NCBI GenBank assembly: GCA_963575745.1
Contig: CAUYUJ010022399.1
Coordinates: 64,001 to 124,185, forward strand
Length of the DNA: 60,185 bases
Source: Prorocentrum cordatum
Taxonomy: Eukaryota; Sar; Dinophyceae; Prorocentrales; Prorocentraceae
Reading direction: 5' to 3'
Shown: positions 48,692 through 59,727 of the stretch, in pieces
How the letters are laid out: every line of letters starts with the position of its first letter
Numbering within the stretch: the stretch's first letter is position 1
The notes under the pieces: generated by a model
What the model saw: the letters and a program-made list of their open reading frames with translations, nothing else
Database searches by the model: none
What the model was told of the DNA's origin: nothing
Translations under genes and position numbers: made by a program

Positions 48692-48812
48692 TCGAAGCTG
48701 CGTCGAAGCTGCGTCGAACCTGAGTCGAACCTGCGTCGAACCTGAGTCGAATCTGAATCGAATCTGAGTCGAACCTCAGTCGAACTTGAGTCGAACCTGA
48801 GTCGAACAGATC
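48692..48812. repeat. 11-bp minisatellite GTCGAACCTGA
   Basis: Eleven tandem units: GTCGAAGCTGC twice, then GTCGAACCTGA, GTCGAATCTGA, ATCGAATCTGA and GTCGAACTTGA variants. Confidence 0.95.
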
Positions 48813-49040
48813 CGTTGGGTGGGCCCCAGGAAGGTCCCCGAAACGAGCATCGAACCTGTAGGGGGACAGGCCAACCTTACGAGCAGCCTTCGGGAAGGCT
48901 GCCCATCCTCGCTGCGCGGGTCGGCTGCACCTCGCTCTGCGGAGCGCCGGCGGGCTCTCCCGCGGAGCGCCGCGAGGCCGCGCGAGCCGGGGGCCCGTGG
49001 GGGGCCTCGGCGCCACGGAAAAAAATATGTCGACTAAGAT

Positions 49041-49275
49041 TTCTCGGAAAGCTCGCCACAAAACAGTACTCCAGATTTCGTAGTAAAAGGGAGGGGGTCT
49101 GGACCCTCCAAGACAAGCCATTTCAGACCTCCCCCGTGGGAGAACCCTCCAAAACATCGTCCCCAGACCCCCCAGGCCCTCCAAGATGGCCTGGAAGAGA
49201 CCCCCCTCCGAAATGAGACCCCCTCTCCCTTTATGACGAAATCTGGAGCACAGTGTCCAACATGTATTTCTGCTT
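49041..49275. mobile_element. Inverted-repeat element, family 2 (single copy)
   Basis: ACTCCAGATTTCGTAGTAAA and AGGGAGGGGGTCT near the left end are the reverse complement of AGACCCCCTCTCCCTTTATG-ACGAAATCTGGAG near the right. Internal CCCTCCAAGA/CCAAGATGG units also fold. No second copy was found in the window. Confidence 0.65.
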
Positions 49276-49431
49276 TCCTCAGCAACAGCTGAGAACTCGA
49301 AGATACATGTTTGTCGGTTCAATATATCAGTCGGTGTCGCCGAGTTGTTGGATACGATTGCAGCTGCAGGCCGCGGATCCAGGGGGGCGCCCGGGGGGGC
49401 CGAGGCGTCCCCCCAACAGGGGGCTCCCCAG

Positions 49432-49600
49432 CTTCGCGCTGCGCGCTGCGCGGAGTGCGAATCACTCCGTGATCTCGCGCGCCGCCTCCCAGGGGAGAGG
49501 AGGAGGCCGAGGAGGGATCGGAGCCGAACAGCGGAAGCGCGAGGCGCGAATGACTTCGCGCCCTCGAGGGCGCCCCTGCCCAAGGGGCCTCTCCCCCTGG
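49432..49600. repeat. Dispersed repeat family 10, copy 2
   Basis: CTTCGCGCTGCGCGCTGCGC, GAGTGCGAATCACTCC, CGCCGCCTCCCAGGGGAG, ATCGGAGCCGAACAG, ACTTCGCGCCCTCGAGGGCG; same blocks as 35650-35830. Confidence 0.6.
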
Positions 49601-50989
49601 CGTTGCCCCTGAGCTCGTTGTGTGAGCGCTTGTTCTGTTTCTGTTCGGCGCTTCGGCATGGGGCGCAAAGGGGGGGTATGGGGGGGGAGGTCTGGCCCCG
49701 GGACCTCTGCTCAGCGTGACTGTTTGCGACAGCGCGTCCTATGGGGAAAGGGGCTCCACCTGCTCGGAACAGGCGCCAAAACGACAAGATCCACTCCAGG
49801 GGGGGGGCATGGGGGGGTCCGAGGGTCCGCGCCGATCGGCAAAACAATGAATGAAAAAAAACGATCACTATCGTCATCACCGTCCATCGTCGTTTTGCGT
49901 CGCTGTTCGGGCGGTTGTCTTGGTCGTCCTTCGTCGTGGTGGTGGTCGTCTGGAGCGGGGACCAACCGTCCCAGTGCTCCTATATAATCGGGCGGACCAC
50001 GGAATGCTGCCATAACAAAAGCATGGTCGACTTGCCTAAACAATTTTCTTATCACGAAGAACGGACGCACCTAAACAAAACTGTATCAACTAGAAATGGT
50101 CGAACAACTTTTTAATACTAACCGCGCAACAAAGTATTGCAACACGGCTGGCACACTTCTAGGAAGGCCTATACGCTCCGTCACTGCTTACTCGTCGCCG
50201 CTACCGCTGTGGCCGCCGATGCCGTTCGCCCGACGCTTCGCACCGCCTTTCGTCGTCGTCGTCGCTCGTCGTCGTTGGCGTCGTCGTTGTTGCCTCCGCC
50301 GCCGTCGTCGGTGTCATCCTCGTTGTTGTCGTTCGTCGAGGGCTCGTCCGCACCAGGAGGAGGGAGAGGAGAATGGGATACACGATTGGAGGCGGGGATG
50401 GGAGCAGAGGGCGAAATTAGAAGGAAAAGGGTAGCGGATGGGAAGAGAGGAAAGAGGCAGTGATCGGGAGGAGGAGGAGGACTAAGAAGAAAGGGAAAGG
50501 GAGGAGGAATGGGAAGGACGGATATGTCTGTTCCCCCTCCTTCCCTACTTTACACCCATCGTCCTTCCTCTTCATTCCTCGAACCCCTTTGATCCCCGAC
50601 CCTAACACATTGTTAAACACGATGGCCCCCTATGATGCCTTCCCTTTCTTCTCCTTCTCTTCCTCCTGACCTGCTCGTCCCCACATTCCTCCCACTTTTC
50701 CGTCCTTTTGCTTCGCCCTCACCCTCCACCGCAATATCCCTGATTCTCCAAACACGCTTGCAACCTTCAGAAGGGTCCGAGAACCTCAGGAAATCGCAGA
50801 TCTTCAGCAAGAATTCTGTAACAACTCTTGCAAATCCCTCCCCAGCGTCGTGACATTTTGAAAGAGAGGCCCGGGCGCGGCCAGCGAAAGCGGCCAAAGA
50901 TGGGCCGAAGGGGAAAGATGCAGGGGCAACCTTGGAAAACTGCTCATCCTTACTATGCGTGTTGACCGTAAGGAAAGAATTCGGGGATG
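49601..50989. other. No supported gene
   Basis: About 1.4 kb: GTC-rich 50240-50340, AGGA-rich 50350-50520, otherwise unremarkable. Arg- and Ser-rich frames only. Confidence 0.4.
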
Positions 50990-51144
50990 GACAGACCCCC
51001 CTTTAGTAAAACGTGGTTTAGTGAGAACGACCTGAGGCCCAATCCTGGCGGGCGCAGGCCTGGAAAATGACGGCCACGGCGCCCTCACGAGAACCGAAAA
51101 CGGACACTTCACTAATCGACATGTCACTGTTGGGGGTTCTGTCC
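50990..51144. mobile_element. Inverted-repeat element, family 3 (copy 2)
   Basis: GGACAGACCCCCCTTTAGTA at the left and GGGGGTTCTGTCC at the right, with TTTAGTGAGAACGA, GACGGCCACGGCGCCCTC and CACTAATCGACATGTCACTG inside. Nearly identical to 33732-33887. Confidence 0.85.
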
Positions 51145-52226
51145 ACCCCCGAAGGATGGGTACGAAGGCCGACAGGAGCAGCTCCTGCCCATGTAGGGCA
51201 GAACTCGCCGTCGGCGTCGCCGCGGGCACTGTCCATCCGAGGCCAAAGGTTGCCTGCCCAACAGCGGCCGCTGCCAGCGTCGGGCAAAAGTTGCTGTTGG
51301 AGGAGGAGGAGGAGGAGGAGGAGGATTTTTCTATACCCCTCTCGGGCGTACTGGTCCCCGGGGGTAATATTTGCCGCGCCTGTTCTTGATGGCCTGGGGG
51401 GGCTCCGGAACGGGCGGCGGAGGCCGATGCCGAGGAACGACGCAGGGACGGCAAGACAAACATGTCGGATGTCTGCGACCAAAGCGTCAACCCCAGATGG
51501 GACGCACAGAGACATACAAACACTGTCTTTCTTTCCTCCTTAGAGGCAAGCGTCCGGCCCGAACGTGTAGTATACCCGTCTTGTAGTGGATCGTTTCCCG
51601 AGCGGTGAGGCCAGAAAGCGCTCGCCACGACGCAGGTGCTACAAGATTTCTCTGTGCGCGCGTCGCCCCAGGGGGGGCGACGCACACTTAGTACGTAGCC
51701 CCTCGCAGTTGCGGATGAGAGTGATGGGGCGGCGGGGATGTGGGCAGTCTGCGAGGCTCTGAAGAGGCCTGCCGCAGGCGCAATAATTTTCAAGCTGCGC
51801 AGCGAGCCCGCCGCAGGCGCCGATTTTTTTGTTAAGACAATGTGGTTGGGTCGCTGGTTTGGTCGCAGGTGGGTCGCGGGTGGGTCGACGGTGGGTCGCC
51901 CTCACTCTGACTAGTACAGTGGGGTGACGCCGACCAGACCCTCCCCAGACGCTCTGGCAACGGTTGCGACGAGAGCGCAGCCGCGGCCACACGGGGGCGG
52001 CCAGGAGGCCCGGCAGGGCAGAACATCCCGAGCCTCGCACCGAAACCACGGCCAGACGCTAGGATTGCACGAGCCAGTCCGCTGGAGGTCCAGGGACAGA
52101 ACGCGCACGCGCGGCGTTGCAACCGCGGGCGCCGACTGGGCGACAACGTGCCTCGATAGCGCGCAAGGGCGGCGCGCCCGGAGAGGGAGAGCAACCACTA
52201 AGACGAAGCCAGGACGAGTCGGCGGT
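51145..52226. other. No supported gene; short (GGA)n at 51297-51327
   Basis: Long opposing frames (up to 329 codons on the minus strand) show no domain and mixed composition. GTGGGTCGC repeats occur at 51860-51900. Confidence 0.4.
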
Positions 52227-52382
52227 GGACAAGCCTCCCTTCAGCAAACCTCCCCTTCATGAACACGGCCTGGGGCCGAAACCGACGGGCCTGGACCCGC
52301 AAAAGGAGCGGCCGCGACGCCCTCTCGCGAACCGAAAACCGTCAATTCCTGAATCGAAGTGTCGGGGTAGGAGGTCTATCAA
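52227..52382. mobile_element. Family-3 element, diverged copy 3
   Basis: GGACAAGCCTCCCTTCAGCA, GGGGCCGAAACCGACGGGCC, GCGACGCCCTCTCGCGAACC, GAAAACCGTCAATTCCTGAA align in order with the other two copies, but the right inverted end is eroded. Confidence 0.65.
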
Positions 52383-52951
52383 CCTCCGACGGGTGAGGGC
52401 TAATCGAGACTCTATGAGGTCCAGCGGTCGAGAACGTCCTGGGCGCCGCGGCCGCCTCTTCAGAGCCTTCCGGAACCCTGTGAGAGCGTGCCGCAGAGTT
52501 CTGGAGAGGACTTCTCTCGTCCTGGCCCTGCCCGATCAGCGCCCCACATCCCAGAACATCAATCCCCATCGTCGTCGGCGTCGTCGGCGTCGTCGGCGTC
52601 GTAGTCGGCGTAGTCGTCGCCGCCACTGGCGTCGTCGCCGACGTCGCCGCCGTGGTCGTCGCCGTGGTCGTCGCCGTCGCCACCGTCATTTCGCACGGGG
52701 GCACCGAGTCCTGAGGGAAGCGGGCCCGGGACCCGGGGGCCTTCCCTAAGGCAAGATCTTCAGCCTGAGCCGTTTCCTGGCAACCCGACCCGCCACAACT
52801 GAGGGAGCCGTGGCCCTTGCCCCCCCGGGGGGACCCTACGTATCGACGATGTCTCGAGAGGGGTGTCGAAATCGATGGGTCCCCCAGGGGGGGTAAGCAC
52901 CACAGATCCCCGAGTTGTGGCTGGCCTGCACCGTCTGACCCAGGTCAGGAG
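52383..52951. other. No gene; (CGTCGG)/(CGTCGC) run
   Basis: 52568-52690 is a run of GTCGTCGGC/GTCGCCG units. The rest is GC-rich. Confidence 0.5.
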
Positions 52952-53220
52952 GTGAAGGAGGAGGAGGCGGAGGAGGAGGAGGAGGAGAAGGAAGAAAAGG
53001 AGGAGAAGGAGGAGGAGGAGGGGGAGGGAGAGGAGGAGGAGGAGGGAGAAGGGAGAGGAGGGGAGGAGGAGAGGGAGGAGGAGGAGAGGAGAGAGGAGGA
53101 GGAGGGGAGGAGGGGAGGAGGGGGAGGAGGAGGAGAGCGGAGGAGGAGGAGGAGGAGGAGGAGGGAGGAGGAGGAGGAGGAGGAGGAGGAGGAGGAGAGG
53201 AGGGGGAGAGGAGGGGGGAG
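52952..53220 (+). repeat. (GGA)n homopurine tract
   Basis: GGAGGA with GAAGGA and GGGAGG variants, about 270 bp. GAGTTGTGGCTGGCC before it and CAGTTGTGGCTGGCC after it are direct repeats (52912 and 53229), so the tract seems to sit in a duplicated segment. Confidence 0.95.
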
Positions 53221-53463
53221 GCTCCCCCAGTTGTGGCTGGCCTGGCAACCCCTGGGCCCGTGGAGGGGGCTCCGAGGGCCTTTGAAGACGGCGGGAGACC
53301 TCGGGACCCGCTCCGCCCCAGGGCAGCTCTGGGGAAGCCAAGAGGTACAGGGCAGTTTTTCATACATGGGATTGCGTAGAAATGTTTTGTTAAATACATG
53401 ATTCATGATTAATGTATGAAGAAATCTATGCGTGATCCGCACGCGGAGCATGTATTAAAAACG

Positions 53464-53795
53464 GCACTGTGCCGGTAACGCCACTCCCTCGCTGGGCCTG
53501 TTTTCCACCACCACCACCACCACCACGAGTTGAAGGGAGAGCGGGTCCTCCTCCTCCTCCTCCTCCTCGTCCTCCTCGTCCCCCTCGTCCTCCTCGTCCC
53601 CCTCCTCCCTCCCCCTCCAGCTTTCTGGTGGTGGTAGTGGAAAACAGGCCCATCATCCCTGGGCCTCTCCCAGGGTGCGTCGTGGCCAGGATTTCGAGGC
53701 GAATCCAGCGGTGGCAGCGAGGGTCTCCGAGGGGGCCAACAAAGCGGAGAACGGGCGAAGGGGTAGCAGTATCGGTACTTTGTCCTCCTCTGAGA
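53464..53795. mobile_element. Family-6 element carrying a CTC/CAC insertion
   Basis: Left end GTAACGCCACTCCCTCGCTGG; right part GCCAGGATTTCGAGGCGAAT, CCAGCGGTGGCAGCGAGGGT, GGTAGCAGTATCGGTACTTT. About 180 bp of (CAC), (CTC) and CCACCAGA-type sequence separates them. 53512-53530 and 53635-53640 (CCACCACC/GGTGGTGG) are inverted around it. Confidence 0.65.
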
Positions 53796-54290
53796 GTCAT
53801 CGCCACCGTCGTCGACGCCGTCGTCGTCGCCGTCGTCAATGCCGTCGTCGCCGCAGGCGTGCAGAGAGCTGCCGAGAACTCCAGAGAACACGTGAGGCCT
53901 CTGGAGACCCCTGGAGACTTTCAGAGGCGGCCGTCGTCGTCATCGTCATCGTCGTCGTCGGCGTCGGCGTCGGCGCGAGCTTCGACGTTCTCGGCGCCGA
54001 CGCCGCGCGCGCGACCGCGCGCCTGCGGACGCCGTCGGCAGGCTGTCGCTGCGACGCGCCCGCGGCCGCAGCCGCCGCAACCTCGCGGAGGGCTCGCCGC
54101 CGTGGTCGCCGTCGTCCCAGACCCCCTCGCGTTGTGACAAAAATGACGACGGGACGTTTAAATGGAACAAGTCAAACATGAGGATGGAGACAAGTCAACG
54201 CACGTGTAGTGGAAAGAGACACTTCAATCTGTGTAGTCTCCAAGAAACTGGAACCAGTCCGATGCTAATGCTGCGCCACCTTCTGCTCCT
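53796..54290. other. No gene; (GTC)n-rich
   Basis: CGTCGTCGCC and GTCATCGTC runs at 53805-53860 and 53925-53975. Frames are Ala/Arg/Val-rich. Confidence 0.45.
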
Positions 54291-54444
54291 TTGAAGGGGC
54301 CCTGGGACACACAAATAAATACACACAAATAAAACTACTCCCCATATTTTCCAATATTTTCTGGGTTTTTGTCTTCCCCCCCACTTCCCATATTTTCGCA
54401 TATCTTCTGGGGAATCGACGATTAATTGTGTCTGTGTGTTTTTT
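54291..54444. mobile_element. Dispersed repeat family 5, copy 3
   Basis: TTGAAGGGGCCCTGGGACAC, ATATTTTCTGGGTTTTTGTC, GGGGAATCGACGATTAATTG and TGTCTGTGTGTTTTTTCCCC. The most regular of the three copies. Confidence 0.8.
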
Positions 54445-54613
54445 CCCCTCCTGATCCCTACATCCCCATCAGGCGTGGGCTCCCGCCCCACGAAGAGATC
54501 ATGCCGACAGGCTCGGCCAGCCCGAATACCCTGAGGTCAGCCTACCACCACGACGGGAAACTGCTCCTCATTTTTCCGCCGCGTGGCACAAGCCATCCCC
54601 TTCTCCCTTCGGC

Positions 54614-54858
54614 GATCTTCTGACCCGGGTCCATCCAGACCCGGGCCAGCAGGAAACCAAAGACTGCAATGCAGGAACAAAAAAACTGCAACGCAGGTCT
54701 TCGCAAACCCGGGTCAGCCAATAGGCGCGGCCGCCTCGCGGCCAAGAGCGGCTCGCTAACCCGGGTCGGCCAAAGGGGGTCTTCGCAGGATCCTGCAGGA
54801 TCCGGCGCCCTGGCTGACCCCCGTCTGCACTGACCCCCGTCTCGAGGCTCCCGACTTT
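54614..54858. mobile_element. Dispersed repeat family 7, copy 2
   Basis: Same structure as 3594-3838: GATCTTCTGACCCGGGT, paired AACTGCAA-GCAGG, GGCCGCCTCGCGGCCA, AGGATCCTGCAGGATC, GCTGACCCCCGTCTGCA, GGCTCCCGA. Confidence 0.75.
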
Positions 54859-55321
54859 TCAGCCTCCAGGGACCCTTCCCGGGCCTCGGTGCCGTCAAAA
54901 AACGACTCAGGATGAAAAACCGGTCCCGGGGAAGGGGTCCAGACCTGGGGGTCGACGTTGCGAAAAAAAGCTCGACGTCGAGGTATGGGGTCGCTGCCGT
55001 CGCTTGCGGCGTCGGCGGGCTCGGCGTCGTCGTACAGTCGAATCTAGGCCAGAAGAACACCCACCAAGAACATGAGACCCTCGGCCCTCCAAATCCAAGG
55101 GTGCCATCCCCAGGGTGCAGAAAAGCATCCAACAAGCACGAAGAGCAATAGGATACCCTCCGCGAACAGACCTCGATCATATATCTCGGCACGACTGTAG
55201 TCGACGCCGTCGTCGGCGGCGCGGCAGTCGTCGGCGTCGTCCCGTCGTCGGCGGCGCCGGCCCAGACGAGACGCCTCGGGCCAGGGCCCCACGGTGGGGC
55301 GCCGCCGCTGCCAGACCAGGC
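54859..55321. other. No supported gene; (GTC)n-rich 55195-55260
   Basis: GC-rich spacer between two elements. Frames are compositional. Confidence 0.4.
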
Positions 55322-55956
55322 TTAGGTCGGGCATGCCCTCCTGCAGGCAAAATTTGGATGACAAGTAAAAAATAATTCCCTACCTAGGCTCTGCCTAGAA
55401 GGGTTCTTACTCGGTAAGCTTAAAGGGCCGGGCAGTGGGGCCCGCCCCGGTTGGTTCCCCCAGTATCCGCCCCGCGGTTCCCCCAGTTGCGCCCCCTGGG
55501 TTCACCCAGCTTAGCTTAGCTTTAGCTTAGCTTTAGCTTAGCTTTAGCTTTAGACCAGCTGTAGCTTAGCTTTAGCTTAGCTGTAACTTAAATTTAGCTT
55601 TAGCTTAGCTGTAGCTTAGCTGCAGCTTAGCATTAGCTTAGATTTAGCTTAGCTCTAGCTTAGCTTTAACTGACCTTAACTTAGCTTTAGCTTAGCTTTA
55701 GCTTAGTTTTAGCTTAGCTGCAGCTTAGCTGTAGCTTAGCTGTAGCTTAGCTTTATCGTAGCTGTAGCTTGGCTTTACTGTCACTACTAATGCTGCTTTC
55801 CTAGGGGCTCCAACTCCTAGGTAGGGTCGCACTGGGATAACTTAATTAAACAAAGAACAACCCAACAATACTCAACAATGGTATAAAAATCGTCCCCAGA
55901 GAATTGTTTGACTACTTGTGAATAGTCCCCCTGCAGAAAAACCGTGCCCGACCTGA
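55322..55956. mobile_element. Family-1 element (copy B) with an internal minisatellite
   Basis: Left end TTAGGTCGGGCATGCCCTCC...GGCAAAATTTGGATGACAAG, right end ATCGTCCCCAGAGAATTGTT, then AATAGTCCCCCTGCAG...GTGCCCGACCTGA. The ends are those of a 158-bp element but lie 635 bp apart. The gained interior includes the TTAGCTTAG minisatellite. Confidence 0.75.
55508..55785. repeat. TTAGCTTAGCT minisatellite
   Basis: TTAGCTTAGC with TTAGCTGTAGC and TTAGCTTTAGC variants, period about 12 bp, roughly 23 units. Confidence 0.95.
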
Positions 55957-56729
55957 GACCAGGCCTCGAGGAGGCCGCCCCGGCCGGCTGGTCGGGCTGG
56001 GCGTTGCAGCAGGAGGCAGGCGGGAGGGCAGAGCGTCAGCCGTCCGCCGCGAGACCCCCCGATGTCTCCGTCTGCCGCGGCCTCCCCTGGGCCTGGGGTG
56101 CGCGAGGGCGCCGCCGCAAAGCGGAACGCACGCCTCCTACTGCGCCTACCTGACCAGCCTCGAACATCTCCCTATCCCTAAGATGGGCGAGCAAACAGCG
56201 ATGACAATCTCAGGGATAGGCCCTCAGAAACTGAGGGAATCCTTAAGATCGGCATCGAGGTGAGGTGATGTCAAACATAGGGATAGTGATATGTTTCAAA
56301 CTGGTAACTACCGGGCATCTCCCACCAGCCCTCTGTCGGGGTGCAGGTGGTAGTGGCAGCTCCCTTCCCTCTTCCAGGAGCCCCTCTTCTCCAGCTTCGG
56401 GCCATCCTTTCGATTTGTTGCGTGTTTGGGGGCGCGAGGTGTCAGACGGCCCGCTTGGGCCCACAAATGGCCCAAGATTGCTGGAGATGGTTCACGATAA
56501 CCTCCGACACCCCTGCAGGAGGCACCAAGACGGCCGGCCACAGGATGGCTCTAACAACTAAGCATCCCAAGGACCCCCCCACAGAGGCCGAACTCGAGCC
56601 AATACATAAATCCCACCAGCCCTTTAGGGCGTGAGTGGTTTTGGAAGTTTCCTCTTCCGACCCCGTTTTTCCCCCGTCGGGGGGGGTACCACTGTTGCCC
56701 ATTAGTAAACACTCGGGGCTCGAATGCCC
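55957..56729. other. No supported gene
   Basis: Mixed sequence. ATCCCTA/TAGGGAT and CTCAGGGATAGGCCCTCAGAAACTGAGG form small hairpins at 56165-56235. Confidence 0.4.
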
Positions 56730-56905
56730 CAGGTCAATCCAGACCCGGGCCAGTCAGGCTTCGCAGAATCCTGCAAGATCATGCAAGCTCCTGCAAGATC
56801 CTGCACCCTAGCCCGAATCAATGCAACCGTGGCTCTGCAGGAAGCTGCAAGATCAGGCGCTCTGACAAACCCCCGTTTGCATTGACCCCCGTCTTTTGAG
56901 CCCCG
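56730..56905. mobile_element. Family-7 repeat, degraded copy 3
   Basis: CAATCCAGACCCGGGCCAGT, repeated TCCTGCAAGATC, then CTGACAAACCCCCGTTTGCA and TTGACCCCCGTCTT. Lacks the GGCCGCCTCGCGGCC block. Confidence 0.6.
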
Positions 56906-57331
56906 AAACACCCCCTCCCCAGGCGACCGGGAGCCTACTTAGCAGGAACTATGCCAACACATACCCAATACATATCTGAGTACGTATCGCTGAACCGATC
57001 GCAATCCCCAGCGGCGTGGCCTGGGCCCCACTAGCCGATTTACCCCCTAGATGGGGATATAGGCCGTTCCCTTCGGGCTTCGAGGGGTGTATCCCCATTT
57101 GGAGGGGTAATTTGGTGGGGGTCTCGAAGGGGATGGGGATGGGGGATGGGGGTCGGTTAACCGATGCTTAATACCAAAAACAAAACGAAACACATGTTTG
57201 GGCAAAATCTTGGGTCATGACCGTGGGCCCCGCGAACATGCTGCATTGTCTTTTGACCGGGGCGGCGGGGGTGCCCTCATAGCGCCTGATTTCCGCAAGG
57301 CCACCATCCCTGTCAAAACACAGTACAACAT
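56906..57331. other. No supported gene
   Basis: GGGGATGGGGATGGGGGATG near 57130 and an ATGGGGATATAGG...CCCCATTTGG inverted pair near 57050-57105 (possible foldback remnant). Confidence 0.4.
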
Positions 57332-57489
57332 TTAGGTCAGGCATGTCCCTCTACAGGGGGATGTTGGACGAAAAATAAAAAATCAGAAACATAACCTCAA
57401 AAAGCAAACCATTACTCAAATCATAGTCCCCAGACTATTGTTTTACTATGTTTGAACATTCCTCCTGTAGAGGGACAGACCCGACTTAA
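57332..57489. mobile_element. Family-1 element (copy A), best full-length copy
   Basis: TTAGGTCAGGCATGTCCCTC, TACAGGGGGATGTTGGACGA at the left; TCCTCCTGTAGAGGGACAGA, CCCGACTTAA at the right, complementary over about 38 bp. The interior is AT-rich (AAAAATAAAAAATCAGAAAC; TAGTCCCCAGACTATTGTTT). 158 bp, non-coding. It serves as reference for the other six copies. Confidence 0.85.
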
Positions 57490-57989
57490 TCCAACATGCA
57501 CGTCGCGGCTAATTCTGGATCGTGCGCGGCTTCCCGCTACCCGCCCGCTGGTGTGTGACAAGGGCCGCTGGGTTGCTGGCATACTGCCTGCTGTGCGCAG
57601 GCCCCCTAGACACCAGGATGACGTCCCCGCCGGGATTGTGCACTGGTTTTCGAGTGGGGGCCGACATGGTTCCCGATGTGTGCTGTCACGCGCGCGGGTG
57701 GCGCATTCTGCACGTGCCCTGGGCGTGGCGCGCCGGCTGGACCATGCGGCACACGTGCCGCACGTAGCGCACGTGGCGCATCTGGCGCGCGAGGCGTGCC
57801 TGGCTCGCTGGGGCATTAGGAGTGTCTGGCACACCTAGAGCGCCTGGCACGCGTGGCGCACCTCGCCCCATCGCGCACATGGGCTCCGTGTTGGTTCCCA
57901 GAGGCTGCCTATCCATACGGAATCGCTGAACATGCTGAGGCCCGGGTGCTACTTCTGTGTTCAAGGGCGGGTAAGACTGAGCGGGGGCT
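57490..57989. other. No supported gene
   Basis: GCGCGTGGCGCAC-type phrases recur at 57700-57870. Frames are short and Arg/His/Ala-rich. Confidence 0.4.
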
Positions 57990-58560
57990 ATTGGAGCATT
58001 GCCCGTCCTTTGATCGATCTCCTCCAAGGTGGCCCCAAGATGGCCCCCGAAGCACCCAAGGGTGCACAGGAAGCCCAAAGAGGCCCCCAAGAGGCCCCCA
58101 AGATGCCCCCAGCGGCTCCCAAGAGACCCCCAAGAGGCCCCCCAAAGGCACCCAAGGCGCCCACAGAGGCCTCGGCGAGACGGCCGACCACACTAATGTT
58201 ACGCAGGTCTTGGCAACAGGTTGGTCTTTTGGGCGGGGGCTAGGTCAGCCTCCGTTGATAGATCTCCTCAAAGATGGCCCCCAAGATGGCCACCAAGGCT
58301 CCCAGAGTGACCCACGACCGCACCAATGGGTGCTAAGGAGCCCCAAGAGGCCCCCACGATGCCCCCAATATGCCCCCAAGAGGCTCCCAAGACCCCCAGA
58401 GGCCCCACAGAGGACACAGAGGCCCCCACGACGCCCGGAGAGGCCCCCAGGAAACCCCAAAACGCTTCCAACAGGCTCCCAGGCGGCCTCCAAACTGCCT
58501 CCCGAGGCCCCCGACAGCCCTCCGAAGCGATCCCAAGAAGCATCCATGAGGATTCTGACC
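57990..58560. repeat. CTTGGG-family block 6, inverted orientation, ~244-bp duplication
   Basis: CCCCCAAGAGGCCCCCAAGA-type units. TTGATCGATCTCCTCCAAGG with TGGCCCCAAGATGGCCCCCG at 58010 recurs at 58254 (TTGATAGATCTCCTCAAAGA), each preceded by GGGCGGG...GGGGGCTA. Confidence 0.75.
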
Positions 58561-58964
58561 CGCCACCCAGGGCACGGTGGCAAGATGGGCCGCAGGTCAC
58601 TCGATGAATTCTGGCCCAACTTGGCCTACACCGGGGTTGCACAAGCCCTGGGTAGCCAGCCTGGGGGGGCAACTCTGCGGAGCGGGCGCCGACCACTTCG
58701 ACCAAATCGCTACCCCCCCCAAAAAAAAGGCTGCGGACGTTCGCCACCCAGTTACAAACCAGGTGAAACCATATGTAACCCCCTTTAGTATCCACTCATA
58801 ACCCCAAAGCCCCTCAACACCCCCAGCATCGATCCAGGTAGACCCCGTCTGTCAGCTCCCCTTTTTTCTAGCCAGATCTGCCAATGCCGGCTGGACAGGG
58901 GCCAGGATCCTGGCGACAAGGCCTGCTGCGAAACCCACTGCAACGCTAGGGGTCTCCCAAATGG
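58561..58964. other. No supported gene
   Basis: Mixed sequence, one A9 run at 58721-58729. Confidence 0.4.
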
Positions 58965-59140
58965 AGTCCGAGTGGGTGAGGTCGGAAGATCGCGCCGCAT
59001 AACCGATGCATCCGGGATCCGCGATCCGTCGGCGACGTCGGCGATGCATCGGCGCCGTCGGCGTGGAGACAATCGGGCTCCACATCGAGCCACATCGCCA
59101 ATGCATGGCGATGCGGTGCGATCCTGGAGACGCCCGTTCT
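58965..59140. mobile_element. Foldback element, right-truncated copy
   Basis: CCAAATGGAGTCCGAGTGGG, GAAGATCGCGCCGCATAACC, palindromic GATGCATCGGCG(C/A), ATCGGGCTCCACATCGAGCC and GCGATGCGGTGCGATCCT align with 33091-33333. The right outer repeat is missing. Confidence 0.65.
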
Positions 59141-59207
59141 CAGGGCTCGAGCAGGGGGTCGTCTACAGAACTGATGTGCTCCAACATCCATCCGACGAAA
59201 CAAACAC

Positions 59208-59292
59208 CTATATACATATATGTATATGTATATGTATATATAATACATATATATTATATATATATATTATATATATATATATGTATATACAT
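59208..59292. repeat. (TATA)n/(ATGTATAT) microsatellite
   Basis: TATATGTATATGTATA followed by TA repeats, 80 bp, ending at the first copy of the 59.3-kb duplication. Confidence 0.95.
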
Positions 59293-59727
59293 GCAGACGC
59301 TACCTCGGCGGCCAGCCAGCGCAAGCTGAAAGGATTCAGTCCTTTACCTGTGAGCGCGCTCGAGCGGCACGAATCCATCTGAGATCGAAGTTCACCGGCT
59401 CGCCATTGCGAGCCACGATCGAGACATAAGCACAGCACCCGCTGCAGGCTATACAGAGCGGAGAAAGAGGAAAGGGTAGGGGGGGCGGGTCGGAGCCTTT
59501 AGCAAGTCGGCCGCGGAGAAACCCGCGTGCGGCCGCCTGTTCGCTCCTTCCTCGCTTCACGATGTAAAACCTGCCAGCAAGTGCAGACGCTACCTCGGCG
59601 GCCAGCCAGCGCAAGCTGAAAGGATTCAGTCTTTTACCTGTGAGCGCGCTCGAGCGGCACGAATCCATCTGAGATCGAAGTTCACCGGTTCGCCATTGCG
59701 AGCCACGATCGAGACATAAGAACAGCA
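59291..59727. repeat. Recent duplication: two ~142-bp copies 291 bp apart
   Basis: TGCAGACGCTACCTCGGCGG through CCATCTGAGATCGAAGTTCA to CACGATCGAGACATAAG occurs at 59291-59432 and 59582-59723, differing at only about two to three positions. The spacer (59440-59580) is GC-rich and different. On the minus strand both copies give the same Cys-Leu-Asp-Arg-Gly-Ser-Gln-Trp frame, which I do not accept as a gene. Confidence 0.9.

Noticed and set aside
50804-51793. 329-codon minus-strand frame
   Set aside because: Runs straight through a family-3 element and a (GGA)n tract; no domain and no coding-like continuity.
53409-53891. 160-codon minus-strand frame through the 53.5-kb element
   Set aside because: Spans the ends of a family-6 element and its CTC insertion.
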